This document shows positions 32,171-42,709 of a stretch of 64,000 nt of DNA, piece by piece. The position numbers and the translations under genes were made by a program. Source of the stretch: Ontholestes murinus (Eukaryota > Arthropoda > Insecta > Coleoptera > Staphylinidae); the NCBI GenBank assembly GCA_963969525.1, contig OZ018391.1:49892362-49956361 (forward strand), in the 5' to 3' direction. How positions within the stretch are numbered: the stretch's first letter is position 1; every line of letters starts with the position of its first letter. The notes under the pieces were generated by a model. That model searched no databases. It was not told where the DNA came from and saw nothing but the letters and a program-made list of their open reading frames with translations.

Positions 32171-34081
32171 CTAAAAGGTGACAGTGTCTGCCAGCCCTGC
32201 GTCCTTTGTACCAGAGTCCAACTGAGTTTGGCGCAGTGTTGCCGCCGTGGCCATCTCCTCTACGTATAAGTCGAGAGGTGGAAGGCAAAGCATTGCTTCC
32301 ATTGCTGCAGTGGGTGTTGTTCGCATTGCTCCGGTCGTGCTGAGGGATGCTATCCTTTGCAACTGAGTAAGCTGCTTTGCTGAGGTTTTCTGTCTGGCTC
32401 TGGGCCACCAAACGAGTGCTCCATAGATTAGCATTGGTCTTACTACCGCTGTGTACAGCCAAAGTGCTATCTTGGGAGATAGCCTCCATGTCTGCCCCAC
32501 AGCCCTCCGGCATTGCCAGAGAGAGACGCATGCTTTTTTACATTTCATTTTGAGATGTGGTTCCCACGTCAGCTTGCCGTCGAGGATAACTCCCAGGTAT
32601 TTGACTTCTGAGGACAATGTCAACTGGGTGTTGAGGAGCCAAGGAAGCTTTAGCTTACCTAGTTTCCTTTTCTTTGTGATGAGGACCATTTCAGTCTTTG
32701 ACGGGTTTATGGTCAGAGACGGGTCGTTACACCAGTGTTCGATTATTTTGAGGGCTTCCTGTATCAAGCTGCATAGCACCGACTCAAATCTGCCTGTTAG
32801 CAGGATGGTTATGTCATCTGCATATCCTATGGTGTGGAAGCCATTGTCGTTAAGTAGGCTGTCAACAACTATGCTCCACAGGAGTGGTGAGAGTACTCCA
32901 CCTTGTGGGCAGCCTTTAGCAACGATCTTTCTGACAGTGGTATTTCCTACATTTACTGTGACTGCCCTATTCTCCAGCATGCTTTTGATCCATCCACTAA
33001 CTGTGGGGTTCACACCATGCGTGGAGATAGCAGTTTCCATTTTTCTGAAGGTCGTTTTATCAAAAGCACCTTCTATGTCAATGAACACGCCCAAGGTGGA
33101 CATTTTGTTGTCCAGAGATCTTTCGATTTCGTCTACAACAGTGTGCAGAGCCGACTCCGTTGATTTCCCCTGAGTGTATGCATGTTGGTTAGCGTGGATC
33201 GGATTCGTAATCAAAGCCGTCTCGCGAATTAATCTTTCGCACAATTTCTCTAACGTTTTCAGGAGAAATGACGTTAGACTAATTGGGCGGTGTGATTTAG
33301 CTAGTGTATAATCTATACGACCAGGTTTCGGTATGAAGATAACTTTTACTTCTCTCCAAGCTAGAGAGATGTATCTGAACACAATGCATGCCCTGAAGAT
33401 TTTGGCTAGGTGGGCTGATAATATGTCCAGCCCCCATTGGAGGAGGGCCGGGAATATACCGTCTAAGCCTGGCGGTTTAAATGGTGAGAAGCTTTTGATT
33501 GCCCAGGTTATACGTGTCCCTTCCGTGAGGTGATCTGCCACCTCCCAATCCTCCTTTGAGGGTGTGGGTTCTGACCAACCTTCATCGGAGGTGTTCGTAC
33601 ATCCTGGGAAATGGGTGTTGATGAGAATCTCAGCTGCTCCCGAGAGGTTAGAAAAGTAATTTCCATCCTCTCGTTTTAGGCAACCTGGTTGTCGTGAGGG
33701 ATCCTTGGAGAGGATCTTTTTGAGCCTTGCAGCTGCCGAGGTGGTTTCAACCTCCTCACAAAAAGACCTCCAGGCTGCCCTTTGTTTTTGCCTTATTAGT
33801 TTTTTGTAGTCTTGTTGCATGTGTTTATAGACCATCCAGTCTGACTGTTGTTTAGAATTCTTTGCTTTATTAAAGGATTTTCTCGCAACTTTTCTGAGAT
33901 GGTCGAGTTCTCCGCACCACCAGGGTGTGGCGTTCTCGGAGTCTTCCACCTTTCTCGCAGGGCAGGAGTCCTTATATGCTTTTAAAATGGAGTATTGAAA
34001 CGTATTTACATAGGCTTTAATGTCTTCCACTATATTAAGTTGGCCGGTAGCTTCGCAAGTTCGTGGTGCTCTTTCAAACAT
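32171..34081 (-). pseudogene. LOA ORF2: reverse transcriptase
   Basis: A 636-codon open frame. In order: linker (PWWCGELDHLRKVARKSFNKAK), RT fingers (PFKPPGLDGIFPALLQ, IPKPGRIDYTLAKSHRPISL), NQHAYTQGKSTESALH, VFIDIEGAFD (motif A), KGCPQGGVLSPLLWS, and TIGYADDITILLTG (motif C, YADD intact). The thumb (LTINPSKTEMVLIT, VKYLGVILDGKLTWEPH) and a post-RT block (IYGALVWWPRA, TTPTAAMEAMLCLPPLDLYV) follow. The frame ends at a TAG at 32171-32173. This is the only LOA copy in the window with a continuous RT and intact active site. Confidence 0.88.
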
Positions 34082-34087
34082 TACTAG

Positions 34088-34413
34088 TCAATATATGGGA
34101 TACTTATAGGCTATATTTACATTTCTAGTATTATATGGGTTTATGTTTAAATTATAATAAAAGAGATGCTTATGCTGATATATGAACATGGACGAGTCTT
34201 GTATATACATGGCTACTATGGTAAGAAGATTGTTCGTTTCAAACACCCCTCTACATGAGTCCCTGTATTTCATATTATAGAGTAGTGTAATGGCAACTTT
34301 TTGTATAATAAAAATATTATTAACCTCGTTTGCCGCATCTCAGCATATAATACCATAGCGCAACAAAGAACAGAAATAAGCATGATAATCTGTTCTTAAG
34401 GTATCATGACTTA
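34088..34413 (-). mobile_element. CR1-group element, post-RT piece
   Basis: The minus strand reads YHAYFCSLLRYGIIC, IIQKVAITLL, then YRDSCRGVFETNNLLTIVAMYI and NPYNTRNV, the post-RT block seen at 13.2-13.4 kb. It links the RT at 35.1-35.6 kb, across a MITE and a hairpin insert, to the 3' piece at 31067-31264, across the LOA element. Confidence 0.65.
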
Positions 34414-34890
34414 TATAGGGTGACTGACAAAAAACCTTTGGTGCTGTATCTCGCTTATGTTTGATCCGATTTGAATAAATAAAACATCAAATTAAATCGT
34501 TTTTAAAAGATTTTAATATGAACTGAGGTGATATTTTTTCTTGAATCCAGTTTTTCACAAAAGACGATCAACTTTTTTTTAAATTGCACTCACTGTATAT
34601 ATATTTTTTATTGATCTACAAAAATATTTTTTTCGCAATATAAAATTGTAAACAATTTTATACATACATCAAACTAAAGTAGAGAAATTGAGGATTTTTG
34701 AAAAAAAAAATTAAAAATCAAGTATACATAGAAAACAATATACAGAGTCTGTTTTAAATGTCAAAAGTGAACATGTCAGTCATTGGTACAATACTGAAAA
34801 TAAATTATTTAATTTGATGTTTTATTTATTCAAATCGGATCAAAATTAAGCAAGATACAGTACCAAAGGTTTTTTGTCAGTCATCCTGTA
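34414..34890. mobile_element. MITE with ~80-bp terminal inverted repeats
   Basis: A 477-bp non-coding element. The left end TATAGGGTGACTGAC and the right end (minus strand) TACAGGATGACTGAC open inverted repeats of about 81 bp with roughly six mismatches (shared stretch AAAAAACCTTTGGT, then GATCCGATTTGAATAA). The interior is AT-rich with no frame. A 27-bp piece of the same left end recurs at 34895-34921. It interrupts a CR1-group element. The superfamily was not determined. Confidence 0.75.
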
Positions 34891-34978
34891 CATATACAGG
34901 GTGACTGACAAAAAACCTTTGGTGAACCATTAAACTATAGTTTAATGTTTCGCATGCAGTGTATGGTACCATTTAACT

Positions 34979-35097
34979 TACTGACTATGGAGGCTTCTAC
35001 TTCGTTATACATATTTAATTACAAATTAAACACAATAATTACATTGTTTTGTATAACACTTATACAAAACAAAGTAATTATTGTGTTTAATTTGTGT
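34979..35097. mobile_element. 119-bp hairpin insert with 12-bp target duplication
   Basis: Flanked by perfect copies of TACCATTTAACT (34967-34978 and 35098-35109). Inside, two 35-base arms (35021-35055 and 35061-35095) pair at 34 of 35 positions around the 5-base loop ACACT. The 42 bases before the left arm (CTTCTACTTCG, then TATACAT) resemble the start of the Penelope-type insert at about 48322. The CR1 frame on the minus strand reads through cleanly if the insert and one duplication are removed. Confidence 0.75.
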
Positions 35098-36600
35098 TAC
35101 CATTTAACTAACTTGATTAGTCCCTCAATATGATTTGACCAATCAAAAAGTGTTTATCAATATAAATTGCTAAGAATTTACACTATGATGTTATATTTAT
35201 GTCTACAGATCCTATAGATAATTTTTCTAGGATGTCATGATGTGCGAGTTTAGTGGCAATTATTATACAATTTGTTTTTTCCCTATTAAGAAATAGTTTA
35301 TTATTATTAACCACGACTCACTATCCTTAAAAACTCGATTTGTCGCTAATTTAGAACATTTTATTATAATATTATTATCATCTACATAGCTGATTATTAA
35401 TTGGCTTTCTCTATTAACTTTCCCAAATATGTCATTAATATAAATAACAAACAGCACAGGCCCCAAAATGCTCCCATGCGGTACACCTCTATTTATTTCC
35501 AATGTATTCGACTCTATAGTTTCATGTCCTCTTCTTATATGTACTTTTTGCATTCGATTGCGTAGATATGACTTAATTAAATTGAGATTTACACCTCGTA
35601 TACCATATTCTTGTATATATTGTCGAGTAATATGTCATGAGCTATGCAATCGAATGCTTTAGACAAGTCCATTAATATTTCTAAAAAACTCCTTTATTGT
35701 CCAAAGCATTTGTAATTATGGTGATTATTTCAAATATTACTATGGTTGGGGATTTATTTTCTAGATATCCATGTTGTGATATATGAAATAAATTATGTTT
35801 GTAATTAAACTATTGGCTCTATAATTTCTATAATCACTAGGATCACTTTTCTTTTAAACGGGTGCTTTCATACATTGTATAGAGCTTTTTATTACATTGA
35901 CCGAAACCTCATCAACTCCCGTTGTATTGGAATTGTAATTTTTTTACCAAAATTTTGAAAAGTTAATTTTTTATTCATATTATTGACGATGTTATCTATA
36001 CAAGTTCTTATATTATATGTGACTCGTGTAAAGTCTTGAATTAAAGGTTTGGAACCATAACTAAATAATAAATTACTTAACCTTGTTTTATCTGCGGTAT
36101 TACTTAAAAAGTCCATATTAAAATCCCCAGCGATTATATAATTGACTTCCTCTACAGATAACTTGTTAAGAATTTGATTTAATTTTTCTAAGAAAATATC
36201 AATACTGCCTGTGGGTGGCCTATAGACGGCAATCACAATTATTTTGCATCCATTGGTTATCGTGTTAATTCCTGTACATTCAAAAATGTACGCTTCCGAG
36301 ATATAATTAAAATCCTCTCGAGCCGTAGTGCGCAAATCGTCTCTAATGTAAATAGCCACTCCTCCATGAGAGTTCTTGCTCCTGCAAAATGCGGTAACTA
36401 AGTTACTACTTAGTTACTCCCTTGATTTTATAATATTTTAGTTCTTCTGTCATTTTCCAATCTTCTGTTAGTGTTAAAATATGACAATCATTATTCTCTG
36501 ACATTACTTTATTTAACAGATTGATAGATGTATTTATCAATTGTATATTCTGGTTTATTATTGTAAAATTTAGAAAATTCTTGATTAATGATTTGTTGCA
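35098..36600 (-). mobile_element. CR1-group element, endonuclease and RT, internally deleted
   Basis: The minus strand from 36590 reads FTIINQNIQLINTSIN, HILTLTEDWK, GGVAIYIRDDL, IVIAVYRPPTGSIDIF, YIIAGDFNMDF and TCIDNIVNNMN (endonuclease, 36359-35892 open). It then jumps to RT pieces: KKKSDPSDYRNYR, SQHGYLENKSPT, and the open frame 35553-35263 with NRGVPHGSILGPVLFVIYIN and LIISYVDDNNIII. Motif C is YVDD, which keeps both aspartates. The N-terminal RT is shortened and many stops occur. It joins the pieces at 34088-34413 and 31067-31264. Confidence 0.7.
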
Positions 36601-37324
36601 TTTCCTTCCTGGGGCTGATTTCCAAGTCTGTTCTTGGGGGCACGCTGGAAGAAAAAACGGTTGCAGATAACTCCTTTAGGCTACAGATCCTGATTTTGTG
36701 TCTCTTGTAGCTTGGAGAAAAGCACGGTGACTTTAAAGGAACTATATTTTATTGGGTGCTTTGATTGTAATTTTGTAGGTGCTTTGATTGTAATTTAATA
36801 TGCTGTTCTGATTTACACGCTTATTAGCTTTGGTCAGAATTCCAGAAATATAACTGAATAGAAATAAAGGAATATTTTATATTTTCTGTAGGCAATAGCT
36901 CATTTAATTTCATTGAAAATTGACAAATAATTCCAACCTATTGACGCAAAATTATTTAGAAATATAATACTGTATCCTAAAGTTTCTCAAAAATGCTGCA
37001 TTTTATTCACAAAACACTTTTCTTTATAAACCACTCCTATTATTATTCTCTACATTTATATTAAAAATAGTTTTCATTAAGCTGTCAAAGTTTTTTTAAT
37101 AAAACAATTCTCAAAATGTTTTATTTAAGTTTTTACTTGAAAGCAAAGAAGTCTATGAAATTTTTAATTGAATTCAAGTTGTTTTGTTTCTTTATCTGGT
37201 AGGTTTAGGAATGTTTTTGTATATTACTGAAGGTAAGTTAAATCACGACATAAATACTTATGCGTTTATTGATTAAAAATTATGTAGGCATTAGATTATT
37301 TATGTGTACTTATTCTAAAATAAC
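36601..37324. other. Spacer, unassigned
   Basis: A GC-richer part (36601-36740) next to the CR1 5' boundary may be element leader sequence; the rest is AT-rich. No frame or motif was recognised. Confidence 0.35.
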
Positions 37325-38500
37325 AACAAGCCTCACTACACCTAAGGGATACCATCGTAGCAGCCTATGAGAAAAGCTGCCCGGTAAACAAGGTAAACTT
37401 CTCGAGAAAAGTTCCTTGGTGGAACAAGGAATTGGATCGACTTAGGACTTCCGCTCGGAAGTCCTTCAACAGAGCTAAGAAAACAGGCAACTGGTCAGCC
37501 TACATACAAGATCTTCATTCCACACTTATTTGGGTTATAAGTCAAAAAACTTTGAATCCAACTACAGACTCATCCACTGAGATTTCCCTTGACGGAACAA
37601 AATTTTCCTTGAACTTTTTCTCAAAAAAATCTAAATCCAAAGGTCATGGCACTGAACTCCAAAGATCGTTTGGATTTGTTTCATGCAAATCAAGCATCCA
37701 AAAATTTGCATGAATCAGTCTCTTCTAAATATGACACTAAAGAAAGGAATTTTGGCACTGAAGTTTTGGGACCAATATTCCTGCAGATAACTAACCGTTA
37801 TTGTATCCATATTTAAAATAAAAAAAGGCCTCAAATTCTGCCACTGTAAGGACCACCCATGTATTTCAGGTAGATCGCTTGATAAGCTTTTTTATTTAAT
37901 TTTATTGCGAGCATAATTATTCGTCTCTTCTACAATTTTTTCCATCAATTCATCCGCAAAAAAGTCAATGGGTTTTATACAGTTGACAGGGAGCCAGCGG
38001 ATCACTAATATGGTGCAATGGAGAACAGCCAATATTATAATAGGTGACATGCGGCTTGTATGTAGGGTCGCAAAAGGTTGTCCACAGAGGGGAGTGCTCT
38101 CCTCTTTACTATGGAACCTAGTCGTCGACGGACTACTCGAATCACTAAATAAGCAAGGCTTCTACACAGTAGATTACGCCGACAATATCATGATCCTACT
38201 TTCCGGCAAATCGGAAAGTATATTAACAAAACGTATGTCGGATGCTCTTGACATAGTAAACAAGTGGTGCATAGAACAAGGACTATTTGTAAATCCAACA
38301 AAAACGGAACTGGTACTGGTCACAAGAAGGAGTGAAAATCAACGATTTCAAGCTACCAAGCTGGCATCCTTGGACATATATATCAGCGAACAAGCAGCAG
38401 CAGCTGTTATAAGGCTACGAGCTACGACTGTCCGGTTCTATCCAACTTACGTGAATCCACACTGGGAAAGGGATGTCTACAGTCATCAGGCATCCTAAGA
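37325..38500 (+). mobile_element. LOA-clade element, rearranged
   Basis: The plus strand begins in the pre-RT linker (VAAYEKSCPVNKVNF, VPWWNKELDRLRTSARKSF). From about 37560 to 37960 the sequence is unrelated, and RT resumes at 37968-38498 with RVAKGCPQRGVLSSLLWNLVVDGLL and VDYADNIMILLSG. Motif C reads YADN, so the second catalytic aspartate is changed to Asn. After NPTKTELVLVTRR the frame jumps to the post-RT block (ASLDIYISEQAAAAVIRLR), a deletion of the thumb region. It is inactive. Confidence 0.7.
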
Positions 38501-39148
38501 GTACCTCTTGCTGCTATCCTGGCGTTTGCCAATGCCTTGGGTTTGCTAGACCGTAGCAAGGAATGAGAACCCAAATGGGAAGACGTACAAAGGGCCCACT
38601 AGGGTTTACGTACAGCGAAATTCTGTGTCCTCCCATGGTACAAATTTAGATCCAGATCCAGAGTCAGAGGAATCTGCTGCTTTTACTGGGCAAAGGTAAT
38701 GCTCAATTTCTTTTGGTAACTATAATGTCACTACTACTAGTATCATTTTCTGCAGCTTCTTGCCTGCAGCCTTAGTTACTACTTTCAGGGCACTCTAAAT
38801 CTCGATCATAATAGTCCATATAAAATTCGTCGTCACATTAATAGTACTATATAACTATAACACAAAACTGTCTCGGGTAGTTTTCGTTATGACACTAAAC
38901 TAAATTTGTAACCCAAAAACTGGACATTTATAAGTATTTGAAAAAGTGAATAAAATCTAAATATATCCGGATGATCAATAACGAATTCATGTTATTGAAT
39001 TTATTTATTTTATATAAACTCGAGCGACCATAATATTTTGCTTATATAAACTAGAATAAAAACCCCGCCGCTAATTTAGCCACTTTATGACACATATATA
39101 CTTACAAAAGATAAAATATGAAGTATTTAGTGCCGATTCGGCGATATA
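38501..39148. other. Spacer, unassigned
   Basis: A moderately GC-rich patch at 38620-38800 has a short frame with the acidic repeat DPDPESEES followed by a GT that could be a splice donor, but nothing identifies it. The remainder is AT-rich. Confidence 0.3.
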
Positions 39149-40388
39149 CGAGGGTAGATTGAAAAGTTTCCGGAATGGACAAGATATGGCGCGCGTATCA
39201 TGAAATTGTTATGATGGTTGTCAAGACTAACCTATTTTAGGTAAGCTGTCAAATTTTCAGACACGTGCGTCGTTCCGTTTTTGTTTACTAGGATATCTTG
39301 TGAAGCAAGTCAGGCACTTTTGCAAAAATGGATAAAAACGAATTTCGTGCAGTCATCAAACATTTCTGGATGGATGGGAAACAGGCGACGGAGATACGAG
39401 ATATTTTGCAGAAAGTTCATGGCACATCCACACCTTCATTTTCGACTATTAGTTTCTGGGTGAGCGAGTTCAAACGTGGCCGTACGAGCACTAAGGATGA
39501 ACCACGCAGAGGACATCCTAAAACGGCCACAAATGAAAAAATGGTCGACAAAGTCCATGATCTCGTGTTAGCCGATCGACGAGTGAAGTTGCGCGAAATA
39601 GTAGAGACCACGGGCATCTCATATGAACGTGTGCAAAATATCGTGCAAGAACATTTGGGCATGAGGAAGCTGTCGGCGCGATGGGTTCCGCGTTTGCTGA
39701 CTATGGACAACAAGCGAAATCGTGTGACCACTTCGAAAGAGTGTTTGGCCTTGTTAAAGCGTAATCCAACGGAATTTTTCCGCCGATTCGTGAACGTGGA
39801 CGAAACATGGATCCACCACTACCCACCAGAAACCAAGCAGCAGTCGAAACCGTGGATTTCTCGAGGCGAATCTGCTCCGAAGAAGGCAAAGACTGTCTCA
39901 TCGGCTGGAAAGGTCATGGCCACCGTTTTTTGGGATTCGCAAGGTGTGATACACATCGACTTTTTGCAGAAGGGAAGAACTATCACGGGACAATACTACA
40001 GCGATTTATTGGATCAATTCAACGGCATATTGAAGGAAAAACAGCCTCATTTGCAGCGGAAAAAATTGCTCTTCCACCACGACAACGCGCCGGCCCATTC
40101 ATCCCGAATCGCCAATGCTAAATTGGTGGTGCGACTTCTTTTTGTTCACAAACATTAAGACTTGGCTCGGAGGCAAGCGCTTTACGTCAAATGAGGAGGT
40201 CATCGACGCCACTAAAGTTTATTTTGCAGAGTTCCCGAAATCATATTTTTTAAGGGCTTAAAAAAGTTGTAGCACCGCTGGGAAAAGTGTATCGCCCTGC
40301 AAGGGTACTATGTTGAAAAATAAAAATAAAAACCTGTTTAATTACTGCGTTTTCTTGCCCATTCCGGAAACTTTTCAATCTACCCTCG
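39149..40388 (+). mobile_element. Mariner transposon with perfect 30-bp inverted repeats
   Basis: A 1240-bp element. The left terminus (39149-39178, CGAGGGTAGATTGAAAAG then TTTCCGGAATGG) and the right terminus (40359-40388) are exact reverse complements over 30 bp. TA precedes the left end; TG follows the right end, so one copy of the TA duplication has mutated. It carries a mostly open transposase. It landed in or beside a small hairpin repeat (40404-40483). Confidence 0.92.
39328..40158 (+). pseudogene. Mariner transposase, third catalytic Asp deleted
   Basis: A 276-codon frame from ATG 39328. The N-terminus (MDKNEFRAVIKHFWMDGKQA) holds the paired helix-turn-helix DNA-binding domain; the WVPRLL motif is at residues ~115-120. 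Catalytic Asp 1 is in FVNVDETWIHHY and Asp 2 in LFHHDNAPAHSS. After ANAKL the sequence jumps to TWLGGKRFTSNEEVIDA in another frame. The segment with 'YSPDLAP.D', about 20 residues carrying the third Asp of the DD34D triad, is missing. A stop also occurs downstream (FLRA-stop). It is close to functional in length but cannot be active. Confidence 0.87.
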
Positions 40389-40403
40389 TGAGCGTAGAGA
40401 TTC

Positions 40404-40483
40404 GATGTCCCCTGTAAGGGGACATACGAGCGCAACGGTAAAACGAGTGATGTCCCTCGTACGGGGACATACAAGTGCAAAGG
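40404..40483. repeat. Two-unit tandem hairpin repeat
   Basis: Two units 45 bases apart. Each contains a short stem: TGTCCCC-TGTAA-GGGGACA in the first, and TGTCCC/GGGGACA around TCGTAC in the second, followed by ATACGAGCGCAA or ATACAAGTGCAA. GATATACG just left of the mariner (39143-39150) looks like part of another unit, so the mariner may have split this small array. Confidence 0.55.
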
Positions 40484-40603
40484 GTTAAAGCGAGCTGACG
40501 GCAGTCACACCAAAGATCAACAGGAAAGTTTAGAGCAACTCCTAGGTACTCACTTTCCGGGATCGAAAGTAGTGACTAAAATCATAATTGCTGTCCAATC
40601 GTG
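40484..40603 (+). mobile_element. LOA-clade linker fragment
   Basis: The plus-strand frame LKRADGSHTKDQQESLEQLL, then GTHFPGSK, matches the pre-RT linker of the LOA copy at 32-34 kb (LKREDGNYFSN and INTHFPG). Only about 40 codons survive before a stop. Confidence 0.55.
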
Positions 40604-40799
40604 ACAGCCGCTGCTTAGCGGGGAAAATATACAACAATTTCGATGTTCCCCTTCTCAAAAGTAATTTCTTAGATCTTTCTCATAGTCCCTTAAGATTTTC
40701 TTTAATAGATTTTGGTTCGCCACCTGTTGCTTCTATCACATATGAACTAAAATTTCTGTTCACTTAAATTGTAACACATAAATATTTAATCTATAATTT

Positions 40800-41060
40800 G
40801 ATTTAAATTTCTTGTCTAAAATGTTAATTGTTTCGTCGATTGATCTTCCTGCTCTTCGTTTTGACAGTCAACCTGCATTTGTGGCATTAATTGATATCTC
40901 CAAAACTAGTTTTTCAATAATCATGTCAGCTCGTAATTTAGATTTCAATTTTACTTCTTCAATTCCACTCATTTTCGTTATAAATATTAAGTCATCAGCA
41001 AACCCAACGGACAGGAAACACCATGTATGTTTAATTCTTGAATCTTCTCGGCGTTAACTT
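40800..41060 (-). mobile_element. Small non-LTR RT fragment
   Basis: The minus strand reads SVGFADDLIFITKM, an RT motif C of FADD type, followed after about 35 codons by LEISINATNAG, resembling the 'L.iN..KT' motif. No other domain is present and the clade is uncertain. The 81-codon plus-strand frame here is its antisense shadow. Confidence 0.45.
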
Positions 41061-41583
41061 CGTAGTACATTTTCAATTTTTTTAAAATAAAGAAAACTTA
41101 TAACTTTTTTATACCACTTTTTAAAAGTATATTTAAAGTGATTAATTATATTTATGTATGTATTTTTGTATTATTTTTAAATAGATCTTGTAAAGTGAAT
41201 AAACTAAACTAAACTACATGTTTAATGAAAAATGTGTTCAAAATTTAAATAATAAATAAATAATTAATGAGCTGTTATTATGTTAATCTGTCAATAGGCT
41301 ATCGACCAGAGGTCATTCTGCCTTGTTTTGTTTAGTCATATGGCGTTAATCTCTAATGAGTAGATGCATAAAATAATGAAATGAAATCAAAAATGGTAAA
41401 ATGTGGGTTTTTAAATTTGAATTATTTTTGGGTTTCTAGGAAGACCGTATATATTTAAAAGTTGAAAGGATTTTTGGAGAATTTTTTTGATAGGAATCGG
41501 AGGGCAGTAATATATTATTAGCATTTTAAATATAACTATAAAACTATATTTAAAACTATAAAAACATATTTAAAAAAACTCAC
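41061..41583. other. AT-rich spacer, possible intron
   Basis: This would be the first intron of the gene whose first exon is at 41584-41634. A possible acceptor (TCTTCCTAG, exon from 41435 downwards) opens 29 in-phase codons, but the peptide has no recognisable character, so it is not called. Confidence 0.3.
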
Positions 41584-41634
41584 CTGTTCTGAAAAGAAGC
41601 AAGCAGCAAGAGTGAAAATTACCAGAAACCTCAT
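41584..41634 (-). CDS. First exon of a secreted-protein gene (signal peptide)
   Basis: ATG at 41634 opens 17 codons, MRFLVIFTLAACFFSEQ, a short positive start followed by a hydrophobic core, i.e. a signal peptide. It ends in phase 0 at a strong splice donor (CAG then GTGAGT, 41583-41578). Upstream there is a TATA box 30 bases before a TCATT initiator, and a 17-base leader. Small insect secreted proteins commonly have such a first exon. The remaining exons were not found between here and the mariner at 40388, so the gene may be truncated, have a long intron, or be a relic. The product is unknown. Confidence 0.5.
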
Positions 41635-41648
41635 CTTGATAATTTCAC

Positions 41649-41681
41649 AATGACAAATATTATAGCTGCGCCAATTTTATA
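41649..41681 (-). promoter_or_regulatory. TATA box and initiator for the signal-peptide exon
   Basis: On the minus strand TATAAAAT begins at 41681. GTCATT, an arthropod-type initiator, has its A at 41651, exactly 30 bases downstream, and the ATG is 17 bases beyond. Confidence 0.55.
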
Positions 41682-41924
41682 GGGGCAAAATTCGTTTAAA
41701 TATTAAAGAATTTACGATAATATTGTTAAAATAACTACGCATTTGCCAACTGATTATCATAGTTAGCAATTAGCGTTAATTGCGTAATTATTTTTAAACC
41801 AAATCATTTACGCAAATCAAAAATGTGTATTGCCTTTTAAACAAATAATCAATTTTATTTTTAAATTATTAAATATTAACACATTGAATTTTAACTTATA
41901 TTTAATATGAATATGATATTGTTT

Positions 41925-42420
41925 TTAGCTGTAGTGGCTCAATAATTTTGATGTGATAATAAAAATAGACTCTCCCTAGATGTGTTAAGTAAGTTTTAAC
42001 TTAATCCCTTTTGTTATTATCTCTCTATAAATGTTTAAACCACTGAATGTACTTTTTATTATTTTTGTTTAGATTCAAAGAGCTGTGGTTTTGTTTTGAG
42101 CAACTGTGACTCAATAATTTTGATACAATGATAAAAATAGACTCTTCCTAAATGTAATAAGTAAATTTAAACTCAATCTCTTTTGTTATTATCTGTGTAC
42201 AATATTTTAAATCACTGAATGCAGTTTTCATTTTTTTAGTTCAATAATTTTAATGTGAGAATAAAAATAGACTCTTTCTAGATGCATTAGGTAAGTTTTA
42301 ACTTAATTCCTTTTGTTATTATCCCTGTACAAATTTTTAAACCAATGAATGTACTTTTCATTTAATTGTTTAGATTAAAATTACTGTGGTGCCATTTTGA
42401 GCCACTTAACCTGAATACTT
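41925..42420. repeat. Three-unit tandem repeat 3' of the P450 gene
   Basis: The block CAATAATTTTGAT, AAAAATAGACTC and TTTTGTTATTATC recurs at about 41940, 42111 and 42242, each with a similar tail (AAACCACTGAATG). The spacing is about 170 then 131 bases, so the second unit is shortened. Non-coding. Confidence 0.75.
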
Positions 42421-42709
42421 AAAGGAAAATAATGTAAATAATTTATTATTAGACAAAAACAGTTTCAAATTATATATTGTAAGAGTGTGTATTAATAAAG
42501 AACTAGATACTGCGTAGAATAATTAACTAATTCACTTGATTGGTGGCAATGAATTTATGATTGGAAGACAAGGTCGAAAATTAAGACGCAATTTAAAAAA
42601 TGATTACCTAATAATATTATTTCTATTAATATTAATTGTTATGCAGGTCAGATCAATATGCAAATATAAATAATTATAATACAATCGATTTAATATAATT
42701 GTATAACGT

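Larger units (their letters stand above)
31265..34081 (-). mobile_element. LOA-clade element, best RT/RNase H copy
   Basis: A 5'-truncated element with RT, RNase H and C-terminal region on the minus strand. It starts mid-ORF2 at 34081, lacks the endonuclease and ORF1, and ends near 31265 without an obvious poly(A). It is flanked on both sides by pieces of one CR1-group element, which suggests insertion into it, although no clean target duplication was found. Confidence 0.78.

Noticed and set aside
32451..33173. 240-codon plus-strand open frame
   Set aside because: Antisense shadow of the LOA reverse transcriptase, which has all RT motifs on the minus strand.
38620..38700. Acidic DPDPESEES frame with a following GT as a host or piggyBac exon
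   Set aside because: Too short, no acceptor or further domain found.
41061..41435. Second exon for the signal-peptide gene
   Set aside because: A possible acceptor and 29 in-phase codons exist, but the peptide is featureless, AT-rich and ends quickly, so chance is the simpler explanation.
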